DNA of 64,000 bases from Thalassotalea_H castellviae (GCF_031846185.1 NZ_JAVRIF010000006.1:1-64000); one strand, 5' to 3'; positions 36,705 to 46,726 are shown, counted from the first letter of the stretch. Translations and numbers: made by a program. The notes: generated from the letters alone by a model not told the origin.

Positions 36705-38075
36705 ATGTTACAAGCCTATAAAGAAACAATCGCTGCACAAGCAACCGCGCCAGGAAGAGGCGGCGTTGGCATCATAAGAGTATCTGGTCCTGAAGTAAAA
36801 AATGTTGCCCAAGCCATTTTAGGTAAAGTACCCGAGTTAAGGAAAGCAGAATACTTACCTTTTCATGCCTTAGATAACCAAGTACTCGACCAAGGAATAG
36901 CCCTGTATTTTAAAGGGCCCAATTCATTCACTGGTGAAGATGTTTTAGAACTACAAGGTCATGGCGGCCCTGTTATTTTAGATATGTTATTAAAAGAAAT
37001 TTTAACCATAGATAAAATAAGAATGGCAAAACCGGGGGAATTTAGTGAACAAGCTTTTATCAATGATAAGCTTGATTTAACCCAAGCAGAAGCCATTGCC
37101 GATTTAATTAACTCGAGTTCTGAGCAAGCTGCTCGTTGTGCCTTGCATTCTCTACAAGGTGACTTTTCTAAATTGGTTAATGAAATGGTAAATTCAACAA
37201 TCCATTTAAGAATGTATGTTGAAGCTGCTATTGATTTTCCTGAAGAAGAAATTGATTTTCTTGCCGATGAAAAAATTGTCAATGATCTCAAAGCCATTAT
37301 TAAACAAGTAGAAGATGTACAACAACAAGCTCAACAAGGCAGCATTATCCGTGAAGGTATGCGCGTGGTAATTGCGGGTCGGCCAAATGCAGGTAAATCA
37401 AGCTTATTAAATGCGCTTAGTGGCAGAGAAAGTGCAATTGTCACAGATATTGAAGGAACGACAAGAGATGTTCTTTCGGAGCAAATCCATATTGATGGTA
37501 TGCCACTCCATATAATTGATACTGCTGGGCTACGAGACAGCGCTGATAAAGTAGAACAAATAGGTATTGAACGTGCTTGGCAAGAAATAAATCAAGCAGA
37601 TCGCGTACTCTTGATGGTTGATTCCACCAAAGAAGAATATCAAAATCCGAAAGATATTTGGCCTGAATTTTTTGAAAAATTGCCAGAAAACATTGGGTTA
37701 AGTGTGATAAGAAATAAAGCAGATCTATCCGGTAAACCCACGGGGATAGAAGTTAACAATGCGTTACCAACCATAACCTTATCAGCAAAAACAGGCCAAG
37801 GTACAAAAGAGTTAAAAGAACATTTAAAAGAAATAATGGGCTATCAAGGAAATACTGAAGGTGGTTTTATGGCTCGCCGACGTCATCTTTCGGCTTTAAA
37901 AGAGGCTCATCATCATTTAGTGGTAGGATTAGAACAACTTGAAGCTTATGTCGCCGGTGAAATACTTGCTGAAGAGCTACGCTTATGTCAGGAAGCGCTC
38001 AATAAAATAACCGGTGAATTTACCAATGATGACTTATTAGGCGAAATATTCTCTTCGTTTTGTATTGGTAAGTAA
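36705..38075 (+). CDS. mnmE: tRNA uridine-5-carboxymethylaminomethyl modification GTPase
   Basis: MnmE works with MnmG to modify U34 of certain tRNAs. The 456 residues comprise an N-terminal folate-binding domain (APGRGGVGIIRVSGP at about 15-29, TGEDVLELQGHGG), a helical domain and an inserted G domain. The G domain carries GRPNAGKSSLLN (about 226), the TT of the G2 loop, DTAGLRD (about 272) and NKAD. The C-terminal FCIGK contains the conserved catalytic cysteine. The partner MnmG is at 42393-44282. It ends five bases before the convergent RND gene. Confidence 0.97.
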   Translation: MLQAYKETIAAQATAPGRGGVGIIRVSGPEVKNVAQAILGKVPELRKAEYLPFHALDNQVLDQGIALYFKGPNSFTGEDVLELQGHGGPVILDMLLKEILTIDKIRMAKPGEFSEQAFINDKLDLTQAEAIADLINSSSEQAARCALHSLQGDFSKLVNEMVNSTIHLRMYVEAAIDFPEEEIDFLADEKIVNDLKAIIKQVEDVQQQAQQGSIIREGMRVVIAGRPNAGKSSLLNALSGRESAIVTDIEGTTRDVLSEQIHIDGMPLHIIDTAGLRDSADKVEQIGIERAWQEINQADRVLLMVDSTKEEYQNPKDIWPEFFEKLPENIGLSVIRNKADLSGKPTGIEVNNALPTITLSAKTGQGTKELKEHLKEIMGYQGNTEGGFMARRRHLSALKEAHHHLVVGLEQLEAYVAGEILAEELRLCQEALNKITGEFTNDDLLGEIFSSFCIGK

Positions 38076-38080
38076 TGAAT

Positions 38081-40492
38081 TTAAGTTAAATACTTCTTCA
38101 ACATCACCGGCAGAATAGTCATGTCGGTGATCAATGCTACAAACATGGCAATACTGGTTAATAAACCAAACAACATACTGGGTACAAAGTTGGAAAACAC
38201 CAACATACCAAAACCAATAATAATGATTAATGTTGTGTACATTAATGCATATCCAACCGATAAATTAGTTTGTTTGATTATGTTCAATTTAGTTGATGAG
38301 TCTGCACTGCCCTTTTTGCTAATATTTGAATTTTCTTCTAAATAGCGATGAACATAATGGATAGTATCATCCATTGAAATTCCCATTGCGACTGTCGCAA
38401 TCGTGATTGTCATTAAGTCTAACGGAATAGCAAACCATCCCATAATCCCCATAATTATAGCGGTAGTAATGATATTAGGTATCAACGAAATAACCGCTAT
38501 TTTCAATGAAGAAAAAATCACCATTAAAATAACGGTCATCGCGGCATAAACCATTAATAATGTTAGAATTTGTGAATCAACAAGCTTAGTTAAAATATGC
38601 TGATATAAAACAAATAAACCAGTAAGTTGATAATCACTTTTCGCTAAGCCTAAATTGGCTAATTCTTGATGAATATTTTTCAATAAATCAGCTCGATTCA
38701 ACCCCTGATAACTGTCTTGAATTCGAGTACTAATCCGAAGTTCATTGTTGGAAGGTGAAAAATAACCACCAAATAAATCTTGTTGTATGTCTTTATCTAA
38801 GCTTTTATATAACACCGTTAGTTCATATTCAGTGAGAGGCTTGCCGTTAACCACTTGGGCAATGCGAGTAAAGTCAGCCACAGAAGTAATATTACCTATG
38901 GCCTTTTGTTGACTTAACATTGTTTGAATTGCCGTGATAGTTTGTACGGTTTCGGCGGACAAAATTAACGGTTGTTTTTGCTGCGATTTTGGAATTTTAT
39001 ATAACACGTCAAAAGTCGTTGACCCTCCAAACTCTTGATCGATAAATGTTAATTCACGTTTAACGTCAGTAGATGTTGAAAAGTAATTTAAAAAACTATT
39101 TTCGGCGGTTAATTTAAAACATCCTACTCCGAAAGCTAATGTAACAATGATGGTAAATAGGCTAATTTTAGTCGGTATGCGATTTACCAAAGTTGCCATG
39201 CCAGACATAAATCCTTCTATTAACGAATGTTTTGCCACGTGCTTTTGAATGGAAAAAAAACTAATTAATAACGCAGGAAAAAAAATCAAGCTCACTAACA
39301 CACTTACTGACATAGCGATTACCATCATCCAACCAAAACTAATAACAGGCTGAACCGAACTAAATATTAAGGTAGCAAAACCAACAGTTGTGGTGATGCC
39401 GGCAAAAAAACAGGGTTTAAATTTAGATTTAATGGTTGCTAAGACTAAAGCTGTTTGAGTATGAAATCGTTCAGCTTCGACAAATTCTTGATATTGAATA
39501 ATGATGTGAATGATCATCGCAAGCGATAAAATGATCTGCAAAGCAATAACATTGGCAGAAATCACCGTAACTTTTAGGGCAAATACCGCAAGCAAACCTA
39601 GCGTAATAATGACACTTACCGTGCAACAAAATATCGGTAAAAACACCCAACTAAATTGTCGAAACAAATAAGTCAAAATAACAATAACAGCAATTAAAAT
39701 AATACTACCAAATAGCAACAAGTCACTTTCAATAATATTAATCAATTCATAGGCTAATAAATTGTTCCCCCCAAGGTAAAATTCATTTTCAGTACCATAT
39801 TTTTTAATAATACTTCGAATACGGGTTATTTCTTCAATACGTGTTTTATCCAGTGATTTAGAAATAACATCTTGTTTGTTTTTTAAAGTAGCTAACTGTG
39901 CTTTTTCTGATGCCTGTAAATCACGTTCGAGTAAATGCTGCTTTATCGCAAGACTTTCTGCTTGTAAATTTACGAGTGTTTGATCTTCCTGAAAAACCAC
40001 CTGTAAAGCTAAAGCGGTTTGCTGTTTATTCACTAACAACCCTTCATATAAAGGGTGATTTTTTAAGGTTTTTTGTAAAAGTTCAGCTGGATATTGTTGT
40101 GCTTGCCAGGTCAAAGAATTTACATCGCCAGAAAAATTAGTCGCATTGGCGAAAATAGGTACATTAGCTATGCTACGCACTTGTGATACGCGATCTATTG
40201 CCGAAATTTCATTACCAAGCTTGGTTAGTTTAGCTAAATTTTCGTGTGAAAATATATCACCACTTTTAGGTTTAAAAGCAATTAAAATAAACTCTTGGGC
40301 ACCATAACGTTGATCACTCATTTGGCTAATAATATGGTGTCTATTATTATCGACTAAGAGAGTATCAGCCGAAGCATCTATTTCAAAATGAGTCGCTTGC
40401 CAGGCTAAAAAGCCCGTTAAAATGATAAAAAACAAACAAATAACTTTAGCAAACAAAGCAATTTTCTTATCGGGCAATGTACGGTTATTCAT
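38081..40492 (-). CDS. RND-superfamily (MMPL-type) permease paired with MlaA
   Basis: This 803-residue inner-membrane protein has the two-fold RND layout: helix 1 at about 12-30, a periplasmic loop (about 35-240), five or six helices (about 245-420), a second single helix near 445, a second loop (about 465-630) and a closing helical bundle. A GISMDDTIHYVHR motif in the last third carries an Asp pair in the position expected for proton coupling. The equivalent helix in the first half (IIHIIIQYQEF) lacks it. The family is close to HpnN/MMPL lipid exporters rather than AcrB. The ATG follows the mlaA stop directly, so co-translation and a shared lipid-transport role are likely. Confidence 0.8.
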   Translation of the reverse strand: MNNRTLPDKKIALFAKVICLFFIILTGFLAWQATHFEIDASADTLLVDNNRHHIISQMSDQRYGAQEFILIAFKPKSGDIFSHENLAKLTKLGNEISAIDRVSQVRSIANVPIFANATNFSGDVNSLTWQAQQYPAELLQKTLKNHPLYEGLLVNKQQTALALQVVFQEDQTLVNLQAESLAIKQHLLERDLQASEKAQLATLKNKQDVISKSLDKTRIEEITRIRSIIKKYGTENEFYLGGNNLLAYELINIIESDLLLFGSIILIAVIVILTYLFRQFSWVFLPIFCCTVSVIITLGLLAVFALKVTVISANVIALQIILSLAMIIHIIIQYQEFVEAERFHTQTALVLATIKSKFKPCFFAGITTTVGFATLIFSSVQPVISFGWMMVIAMSVSVLVSLIFFPALLISFFSIQKHVAKHSLIEGFMSGMATLVNRIPTKISLFTIIVTLAFGVGCFKLTAENSFLNYFSTSTDVKRELTFIDQEFGGSTTFDVLYKIPKSQQKQPLILSAETVQTITAIQTMLSQQKAIGNITSVADFTRIAQVVNGKPLTEYELTVLYKSLDKDIQQDLFGGYFSPSNNELRISTRIQDSYQGLNRADLLKNIHQELANLGLAKSDYQLTGLFVLYQHILTKLVDSQILTLLMVYAAMTVILMVIFSSLKIAVISLIPNIITTAIIMGIMGWFAIPLDLMTITIATVAMGISMDDTIHYVHRYLEENSNISKKGSADSSTKLNIIKQTNLSVGYALMYTTLIIIIGFGMLVFSNFVPSMLFGLLTSIAMFVALITDMTILPVMLKKYLT

Positions 40493-41356
40493 CTAATGTT
40501 TATCCATCTGATTATTTTTATCCTTGATAATTAACGGTTTTTCACCAAACTCTTGATCTCTTTTACTTCCTTGTATGTATAAATTTCGAATAAACTCATA
40601 ACGATTATCAACTCCCTCCAGCATTTGAGGATATTTCGCTAACACAGGAATTTGACGATGCACGCCATTAATGATCAAAAGCTGTGTAGCAGCTTCATCA
40701 TCATTAATATGATTGAGTGGATGAGCGTATTGATCAAAAGGCATCGCCACTAAACCGCGAACATTTGATGGCCCGATAAAAGGCAAAACTAAATAAGCCC
40801 CTCGACCCACACCATATCTTTCAATAGTTTTCGCAAAACCAGTAGTGTCTGCATTAATTTCAAACCAGTGACTTGCTGGATCAAACATACCAAACAACCC
40901 AATAGTAGAGTTGATTAATAGTCGAGATAAATTATTCGCTGAACGTTTAAATTCACCTTGAAATAAATGATTAATTGCAGAAACAGGCTCTGATAGATTA
41001 TTAAAAAAATTACGAATACCTTGATCAATAGGCTCAGGCATAACCGCCTGATAACCTTTACTAAAAGGAGTTAACAGGTATTCATAAAACACGTCATTAA
41101 AGGAAAATATTGGTTCATTAATAAATCTAAGCGGATCATCTATAACCTGATAAGTCACAACAGAAGGGGCATGAGTATTTTGTTGATAAGGACCTAAATC
41201 AGTTTGCTGTTGTTGGGTAACAACTTTGGTTTCGTCTTTAATATTATCAGGAGCAGAACTACAGGCAGCTAGTAAACTAATTAACAATAAAACAGCAAAA
41301 TCACGTCGACAATAAATGGATAATGAAAAAAGTTTATTCCTGAAAATGTTTATCAC
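40493..41356 (-). CDS. mlaA: MlaA/VacJ family outer-membrane lipoprotein
   Basis: MlaA sits in the inner leaflet of the outer membrane and removes mislocalised phospholipids. The 287-residue protein has a lipoprotein signal with lipobox LLAAC. The MlaA domain follows, with DPLRFINEPIFSFND, GIRNFFNNLSEPVSAINHLFQG, FGMFDPASHW and GVGRGAYLVLPFIGPSNVRG. The start is GTG with GGAAG six bases upstream. It is followed without a gap by the RND permease instead of standing alone or with mlaFEDCB. Confidence 0.9.
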   Translation of the reverse strand: MINIFRNKLFSLSIYCRRDFAVLLLISLLAACSSAPDNIKDETKVVTQQQQTDLGPYQQNTHAPSVVTYQVIDDPLRFINEPIFSFNDVFYEYLLTPFSKGYQAVMPEPIDQGIRNFFNNLSEPVSAINHLFQGEFKRSANNLSRLLINSTIGLFGMFDPASHWFEINADTTGFAKTIERYGVGRGAYLVLPFIGPSNVRGLVAMPFDQYAHPLNHINDDEAATQLLIINGVHRQIPVLAKYPQMLEGVDNRYEFIRNLYIQGSKRDQEFGEKPLIIKDKNNQMDKH

Positions 41357-41543
41357 AATATGCTTCCTTCAACTTAATTCTAATAAATAGATCAACAGCT
41401 TCTAAGCACTATAACAAAAATTTTTATCATTCATATTGCCTTAACCTAATTAACTATTGATGTAACATAATTAAAAACCTTTTAACTATGCCAAGCTAAA
41501 AATATAATGAAAACATTAATTATAATTTCATTCAGGTGAGTAA

Positions 41544-41987
41544 ATGGCATCAATACAAATAATCGTTGGCAGTATGTTAGGTGGAAGTGAATATGTTGCA
41601 GAAGCATGTGAAGAAGTATTAACTGCTTTAAATCATCAAACAGAAGTACATTTATCACCCGATTTTTCTCAAATACCAATCGAAAATCAAACATGGCTAA
41701 TTTGTACATCTACTCATGGTGCGGGTGAATACCCAGATAATATTCAAGCCTTTGTTAATAACTTATCTGAAACAACCAATGATCTATCTAGTTTACGCTT
41801 TTTTGTTATTGGTCTAGGAGATACCAGCTACGATACCTTTTGTTATGCAGCAAAAAATATAAATAAGCTATTAAAATCAAAAGGTTCTATAGAAATCATT
41901 CCAATAAAAACATTTGATATGCTTGAAGATATAGATCCTGAAGAGGAAGCTAAACAGTGGATCATTAAAAATAACGATCATATTTAA
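41544..41987 (+). CDS. mioC: flavodoxin-like protein MioC
   Basis: MioC is an FMN-binding flavodoxin implicated in biotin synthase electron supply. The 147 residues have the phosphate-binding loop GSMLGGSEYVAEA (about 8-20), CTSTHGAGEYPDN (about 53-65) and the third FMN loop VIGLGDTSYDTFCYAAK (about 91-107). AGGTGAG precedes the ATG. As in E. coli it lies next to the origin and is transcribed toward it. Confidence 0.93.
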   Translation: MASIQIIVGSMLGGSEYVAEACEEVLTALNHQTEVHLSPDFSQIPIENQTWLICTSTHGAGEYPDNIQAFVNNLSETTNDLSSLRFFVIGLGDTSYDTFCYAAKNINKLLKSKGSIEIIPIKTFDMLEDIDPEEEAKQWIIKNNDHI

Positions 41988-42350
41988 AATAAACACAACA
42001 AAGTTATCAACAACTTCACACTAAAAAAACCATAATTGTGGATAAAAATAAAATAAGCTATGGATTAAGCGTTATTTTCCAGTTTACAAAAAATTAATTA
42101 AATCCACTTGTGGATAAATATAGCTTTTGATCATAGCTTATAAGTCGATTGATCAATGTTTGATCACAACAAAGGATCCTAAATAATCAATTGATCTTTA
42201 TGAAGAAAAAGCACTTACCCACAGAAAAGCTGTTTACTAATAAGTAATAATAATAAGATCTTTAAATAGATCTTATATATTATTTAACGATCCAGTGAAG
42301 ATCATTTAATGAAAATGATCGTTTCACTTAACGGTAAAAACAGTTAAAAT
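41988..42350. other. oriC, chromosomal replication origin
   Basis: The space between mioC and mnmG is the origin location in enterobacteria, Vibrio and Shewanella. Two perfect DnaA boxes lie on the minus strand (42037-42045 and 42109-42117). Two one-mismatch boxes lie on the plus strand (TTATCAACA at 42004-42012 and TTACCCACA at 42215-42223). Ten GATC sites fall in 192 bases (first bases 42129, 42151, 42162, 42175, 42193, 42257, 42269, 42289, 42300, 42317), implying Dam/SeqA control. The A/T-only run with GATCTTTAAATAG and GATCTTATATATT (42257-42285) is the likely unwinding element, on the mnmG side as in E. coli. The rest of the space to 42392 holds the mnmG leader. Confidence 0.85.
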
Positions 42351-42392
42351 ACGTGCCCTTTTATTTTTAAATATTTTTCTAAGGTTTATTTT

Positions 42393-44282
42393 ATGTGGTA
42401 TCAAGAATCATACGATGTCATTGTTGTTGGTGGTGGACATGCAGGCACTGAAGCTGCATTAGCCTCAGCACGTATGGGCTGTAAGACTCTATTGCTTACC
42501 CATAATATCGATACTTTAGGACAAATGTCGTGTAATCCAGCTATTGGTGGAATTGGTAAAGGACATTTAGTTAAAGAAATTGATGCCTTAGGTGGATTAA
42601 TGGCGACGGCGACGGATCATGCTGCGATTCAATTTAGAACGCTAAATGCGAGTAAAGGGCCAGCTGTTAGAGCAACTAGAGCCCAAGCAGATAGGGTTTT
42701 ATATCGTTCATTTGTTAGAAACTTTTTAGAAAATCAACAGAATTTAACAATATTTCAACAACCTTGTGATGATCTTATTTTAGACAATGATCAAGTTGTC
42801 GGTGTTTCAACCCAAATGGGCCTAAAGTTTAAAGCTCAAACAGTTGTGTTAACCGTTGGTACTTTTCTCGCAGGTCAAATACACATAGGGATGAACAACT
42901 ATCAAGGTGGTAGAGCCGGGGATCCAGCAAGTGTAAATTTGGCGAATAAATTAAAAGATTTACCTTTTAGAATTGATCGTTTAAAAACAGGTACACCACC
43001 ACGCTTAGATGCTAGAACACTTGATTTTTCTCAAATGGAAGAACAACCGGGTGATGATCCAAGACCAGTATTTTCATTTTTAGGATCACGAAAAGATCAT
43101 CCAGAACAAGTGTCGTGTTTTATTACACATACCAATGAAAAAACCCATGATATTATTCGCGGTGGCTTAGATAGATCTCCTATGTATACTGGTGTTATTG
43201 AAGGTATCGGCCCTCGTTATTGCCCATCAATTGAAGATAAAATTCATCGTTTTTCTGAAAAAGATTCACATCAAATTTTTGTCGAGCCAGAAGGTTTAAC
43301 CACTCACGAGATTTATCCTAATGGTATTTCAACAAGCTTACCTTTTGATGTACAAATGAATTTAGTACGTTCAATCAAAGGTTTTGAGAATGCCCATATC
43401 ACTCGACCAGGTTATGCGATTGAATATGACTTTTTTGATCCTCGTGATTTAAAACAAACGTTAGAAAGTAAGCTCGTGAATAACTTGTATTTTGCTGGCC
43501 AAATTAACGGAACGACTGGTTATGAAGAAGCTGGCGCGCAAGGATTAATTGCTGCTACCAATGCGGCAGCAAGAGTACAAGGTAAAGATGAGTTAGTGCT
43601 AGGTAGAGATCAGGCTTATATGGGGGTTTTGGTTGATGATTTAGCAACGTTGGGTACTAAAGAACCGTATCGTATGTTCACTTCCCGCGCAGAATATCGT
43701 TTATTATTACGTGAGGATAATGCCGATATTCGATTAACTGAAATTGGTCACAAACTTGGTTTAGTGGATGAAAATCGTTGGCGTCGTTTTAACGAAAAAA
43801 TGGAAAATATTGAAGTTGAGCGTCAGCGTTTAAAATCAAAATGGATCCAAAAAGATCACCCTGCAGCAGAAAAAATAAATCCATTATTAAAAAATCCGAT
43901 TAGTCGTGAAAATAATCTTGAAGATTTAATTCGTCGTCCTGAAGTACGTTATGATGATTTAATGGAAATTGAAGGCATTGGACCAGCGCTTGCTGATAAA
44001 CAAGCCGCTGAGCAAGTAGAAATTCAAATTAAGTATGCCGGTTATATTGATCGCCAACTTGATGATATTGCAAAGAAAAAACGTCATGAAGATACGTTAA
44101 TTCCACATGATTTTGATTATGGCCAAATTTCAGGGTTATCTAATGAAGTCGTTGCAAAGTTAACGGATGCAAAACCAGAATCAATTGGTAAAGCATCACG
44201 AATTTCAGGGATAACCCCCGCAGCTATTTCACTTTTACTTGTGTACTTAAAAAAACATGGCCTTTTAAGGAAGTCAGCGTAA
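42393..44282 (+). CDS. mnmG: tRNA uridine-5-carboxymethylaminomethyl modification FAD enzyme
   Basis: MnmG (GidA) forms the MnmEG complex that modifies wobble uridine. The 629-residue protein begins with the FAD-binding GGGHAGTEAALASARMG (about 13-29). It has the two catalytic cysteine regions (MSCNPAIGGIGKGHL, with Cys47, and PRYCPSIEDKI) and the C-terminal MnmE-binding helical domain. AAGG lies upstream of the ATG. A weak promoter with -10 TAAAAT (42345-42350) is the likely start of the mnmG-rsmG-parA-parB unit. Confidence 0.97.
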   Translation: MWYQESYDVIVVGGGHAGTEAALASARMGCKTLLLTHNIDTLGQMSCNPAIGGIGKGHLVKEIDALGGLMATATDHAAIQFRTLNASKGPAVRATRAQADRVLYRSFVRNFLENQQNLTIFQQPCDDLILDNDQVVGVSTQMGLKFKAQTVVLTVGTFLAGQIHIGMNNYQGGRAGDPASVNLANKLKDLPFRIDRLKTGTPPRLDARTLDFSQMEEQPGDDPRPVFSFLGSRKDHPEQVSCFITHTNEKTHDIIRGGLDRSPMYTGVIEGIGPRYCPSIEDKIHRFSEKDSHQIFVEPEGLTTHEIYPNGISTSLPFDVQMNLVRSIKGFENAHITRPGYAIEYDFFDPRDLKQTLESKLVNNLYFAGQINGTTGYEEAGAQGLIAATNAAARVQGKDELVLGRDQAYMGVLVDDLATLGTKEPYRMFTSRAEYRLLLREDNADIRLTEIGHKLGLVDENRWRRFNEKMENIEVERQRLKSKWIQKDHPAAEKINPLLKNPISRENNLEDLIRRPEVRYDDLMEIEGIGPALADKQAAEQVEIQIKYAGYIDRQLDDIAKKKRHEDTLIPHDFDYGQISGLSNEVVAKLTDAKPESIGKASRISGITPAAISLLLVYLKKHGLLRKSA

Positions 44283-44314
44283 ACTGTTGTAAATAATGGA
44301 TAAATATTAAAAAT

Positions 44315-44938
44315 ATGTCGTTGATATCAGAGTTAGAATCCTTAATAAAAAAATCAGATATTAAGGTTAATGAAACACAAATATCTCAACTAATTCAATA
44401 TGTTGAATTATTAGTGAAATGGAATAAAGCTTATAATTTAACTTCTGTACGTGATCCGCATGAAATGTTGGTTAAACATATTATGGACAGTTTAGCTGTA
44501 GGAGAAGTACTTGAAGGAAATCATTTTATTGATGTGGGAACAGGACCTGGTTTGCCTGGTATTCCTTTAGCTATTTTATTTCCAGAGCGATCATTTGTTT
44601 TACTTGATAGCTTAGGAAAACGTATTACTTTTTTAAGACAAGTTGTTTTTCAATTAAAACTTGCTAATGTAACTCCTTTACTTTCTCGAGTTGAAAAATA
44701 TCAACCTGAAATTCCTTTTGATGGTGTATTAAGTCGAGCATTTGCCTCACTTGAAGATATGATTAATTGGTGTAAACATCTTATTGACCAAAATGGCCGT
44801 TTTTATGCGCTAAAAGGTCAATATCCAAAAGATGAATTAACTCAATTACCAAATGATGTATCATTGATAAAAAGTCATGAAATTACAGTGCCAAATCTTG
44901 TCGGTGAAAGGCACGTAATAGAGCTTAAGAAAAACTAA
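44315..44938 (+). CDS. rsmG: 16S rRNA m7G527 methyltransferase
   Basis: RsmG (GidB) methylates G527 of 16S rRNA; loss gives low-level streptomycin resistance in other bacteria. The 207 residues include KWNKAYNLTSVRDPHEML (about 45-62), the SAM-binding DVGTGPGLPGIPLAI (about 73-87) and the catalytic-region SRAFASLEDM. It lies 32 bases after mnmG and 24 bases before parA. Confidence 0.96.
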   Translation: MSLISELESLIKKSDIKVNETQISQLIQYVELLVKWNKAYNLTSVRDPHEMLVKHIMDSLAVGEVLEGNHFIDVGTGPGLPGIPLAILFPERSFVLLDSLGKRITFLRQVVFQLKLANVTPLLSRVEKYQPEIPFDGVLSRAFASLEDMINWCKHLIDQNGRFYALKGQYPKDELTQLPNDVSLIKSHEITVPNLVGERHVIELKKN

Positions 44939-44962
44939 TAACAACAATTGTTCGAGGTTCTA

Positions 44963-45727
44963 GTGGGAAAAATTATTGCAGTTGCTAATCAAAAAGGTGG
45001 TGTTGGCAAAACCACAACAGCAGTAAACCTAGCAGCTTCTTTAGCAGCAACAAAACGTAAGGTCTTATTAATAGATCTTGACCCCCAAGGTAATGCAACC
45101 ATGGGCAGTGGTATTGATAAATATGAAGTTCCTGCTACTTGTTATGAATTATTAGTTGAAGAACTTCCTTTTGAGCAAGTCGTTTGTAAAAATACTGAAG
45201 GCGTATATGATTTAATCGCAGCCAATGCGGATGTTACTGCGGCTGAAATTAAGTTAATGGAAGTTTATGCTCGTGAACAACGCTTAAAAAATGCTTTAGC
45301 GCCGATCAAAAAAGATTATGATTATATTATTATCGACTGCCCTCCTTCATTAAACATGTTAACAGTGAATGCCATGACTGCAGCTGATTCTGTGTTAGTA
45401 CCGATGCAATGTGAATATTATGCATTAGAAGGGTTAACGGCATTAATGGACACAATTGCGCAGTTAACTTCAGTGGTCAATGGTGAATTACATATTGAAG
45501 GTATTTTACGAACTATGTATGACCCACGTAATCGATTAGCCAATGATGTTTCAGAACAATTAAAGCGACACTTTGGTGATAAAGTTTACCGCACTGTTAT
45601 CCCAAGAAATGTCAGATTAGCTGAAGCGCCAAGTTTTGGTGCCCCAGTAATGTATTATGATAAATCGTCAACTGGTGCAAAAGCTTATTTAGCCCTAGCA
45701 GGCGAGATACTGCGTAAAGCAGATTAA
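44963..45727 (+). CDS. parA: chromosome partitioning ATPase ParA (Soj)
   Basis: ParA is a deviant-Walker ATPase that moves ParB-bound origins. I place the start at GTG 44963 (MGKIIAVANQKGGVGKTT), five bases after GAGG, giving 254 residues. A TTG five codons upstream gives a non-conserved extension. The deviant Walker A KGGVGKTTT, switch I DLDPQGNATMGSG and Walker B YIIIDCPPSL are intact. It lacks the N-terminal DNA-binding domain of plasmid type Ia ParA. It is upstream of parB. Confidence 0.96.
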   Translation: MGKIIAVANQKGGVGKTTTAVNLAASLAATKRKVLLIDLDPQGNATMGSGIDKYEVPATCYELLVEELPFEQVVCKNTEGVYDLIAANADVTAAEIKLMEVYAREQRLKNALAPIKKDYDYIIIDCPPSLNMLTVNAMTAADSVLVPMQCEYYALEGLTALMDTIAQLTSVVNGELHIEGILRTMYDPRNRLANDVSEQLKRHFGDKVYRTVIPRNVRLAEAPSFGAPVMYYDKSSTGAKAYLALAGEILRKAD

Positions 45728-45779
45728 ATATTTACCCTAAAAATTAAAATAATTACACTGTAAATCAGCAAGGAAAATT

Positions 45780-46682
45780 ATGAGCCCTTCTAAACGTAGA
45801 GGTCTTGGTAGAGGTTTAGATGCATTATTAACAAATGCACCTAAAAAAGAAGAAAGCTCTGATCAAGAGTTATCGTCTAAAGCTGAAGAGATCACGCCGC
45901 CTCAAAGTGAATTACAAAAACTTCCCATTGAGCAATTACAACCGGGTAAGTATCAACCCCGTAAAGATATGTCGGCTGATGCGTTAGATGAATTATCTAA
46001 TTCAATAAAATCTCAAGGTATTATTCAACCTATTGTTGTTCGTCCTATTGGTGAAAACAGTTTTGAAATTATTGCTGGTGAACGTCGTTGGCGAGCTGCC
46101 CAATTAGCTGAGATTGATCTCGTACCATGTTTAATTAAAGATGTACCAGATGAAGCTGCAGTTGCCATCGCATTAATTGAAAATATTCAACGTGAAGATC
46201 TCAATGCAATGGAAGAAGCTATTGCATTACAACGATTATTAACTGAATTTGAATTAACGCATCAAGAAGTCGCTGAAGCTGTCGGGAAATCTCGTACTAC
46301 CGTTACTAATTTACTGCGTTTAAATAACTTAAATGATGAAGTAAAAACATTACTTGAACATGGCGATATTGAAATGGGTCATGCGCGAGCTTTATTAGCA
46401 TTACAAAATGATGAGCAAACAACCACTGCCCGTGCTGTAGTGGCAAAAGAGTTAACTGTCCGTGAAACGGAAGCGTTAATTAAAAAGATACAAGAGCCAG
46501 CAAAAATTAAAGAAGAAAAAGTAAAAGATCCAAATACAAAATCGTTAGAGCAAAACTTATCTGAAAAGCTGGGTTCACAAGTGACTATTTCACATAATAC
46601 TAAAGGAAAAGGTAAGCTTGTTATATCGTATACAAACTTAGATGAATTGGATGGTATTGTTGCTCGGTTTGGTTCTTTTTAA
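45780..46682 (+). CDS. parB: chromosome partitioning protein ParB (Spo0J)
   Basis: ParB binds parS and spreads as a CTP-dependent clamp. The 300 residues comprise an N-terminal basic ParA-contact peptide (KRRGLGRGLDALL), the CTP-binding ParB/Srx domain with GERRWRAAQLA and ENIQREDLNAMEEA, the helix-turn-helix that reads parS (THQEVAEAVGKSRTTVTNLLRL, about 160-181), and a C-terminal dimer domain. GGAAAA precedes the ATG. Its sites are the two parS sequences in recF. Confidence 0.97.
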   Translation: MSPSKRRGLGRGLDALLTNAPKKEESSDQELSSKAEEITPPQSELQKLPIEQLQPGKYQPRKDMSADALDELSNSIKSQGIIQPIVVRPIGENSFEIIAGERRWRAAQLAEIDLVPCLIKDVPDEAAVAIALIENIQREDLNAMEEAIALQRLLTEFELTHQEVAEAVGKSRTTVTNLLRLNNLNDEVKTLLEHGDIEMGHARALLALQNDEQTTTARAVVAKELTVRETEALIKKIQEPAKIKEEKVKDPNTKSLEQNLSEKLGSQVTISHNTKGKGKLVISYTNLDELDGIVARFGSF

Positions 46683-46726
46683 CTATTCATCACATCAATA
46701 ATTAAAATTACACAATAATCGCACAT

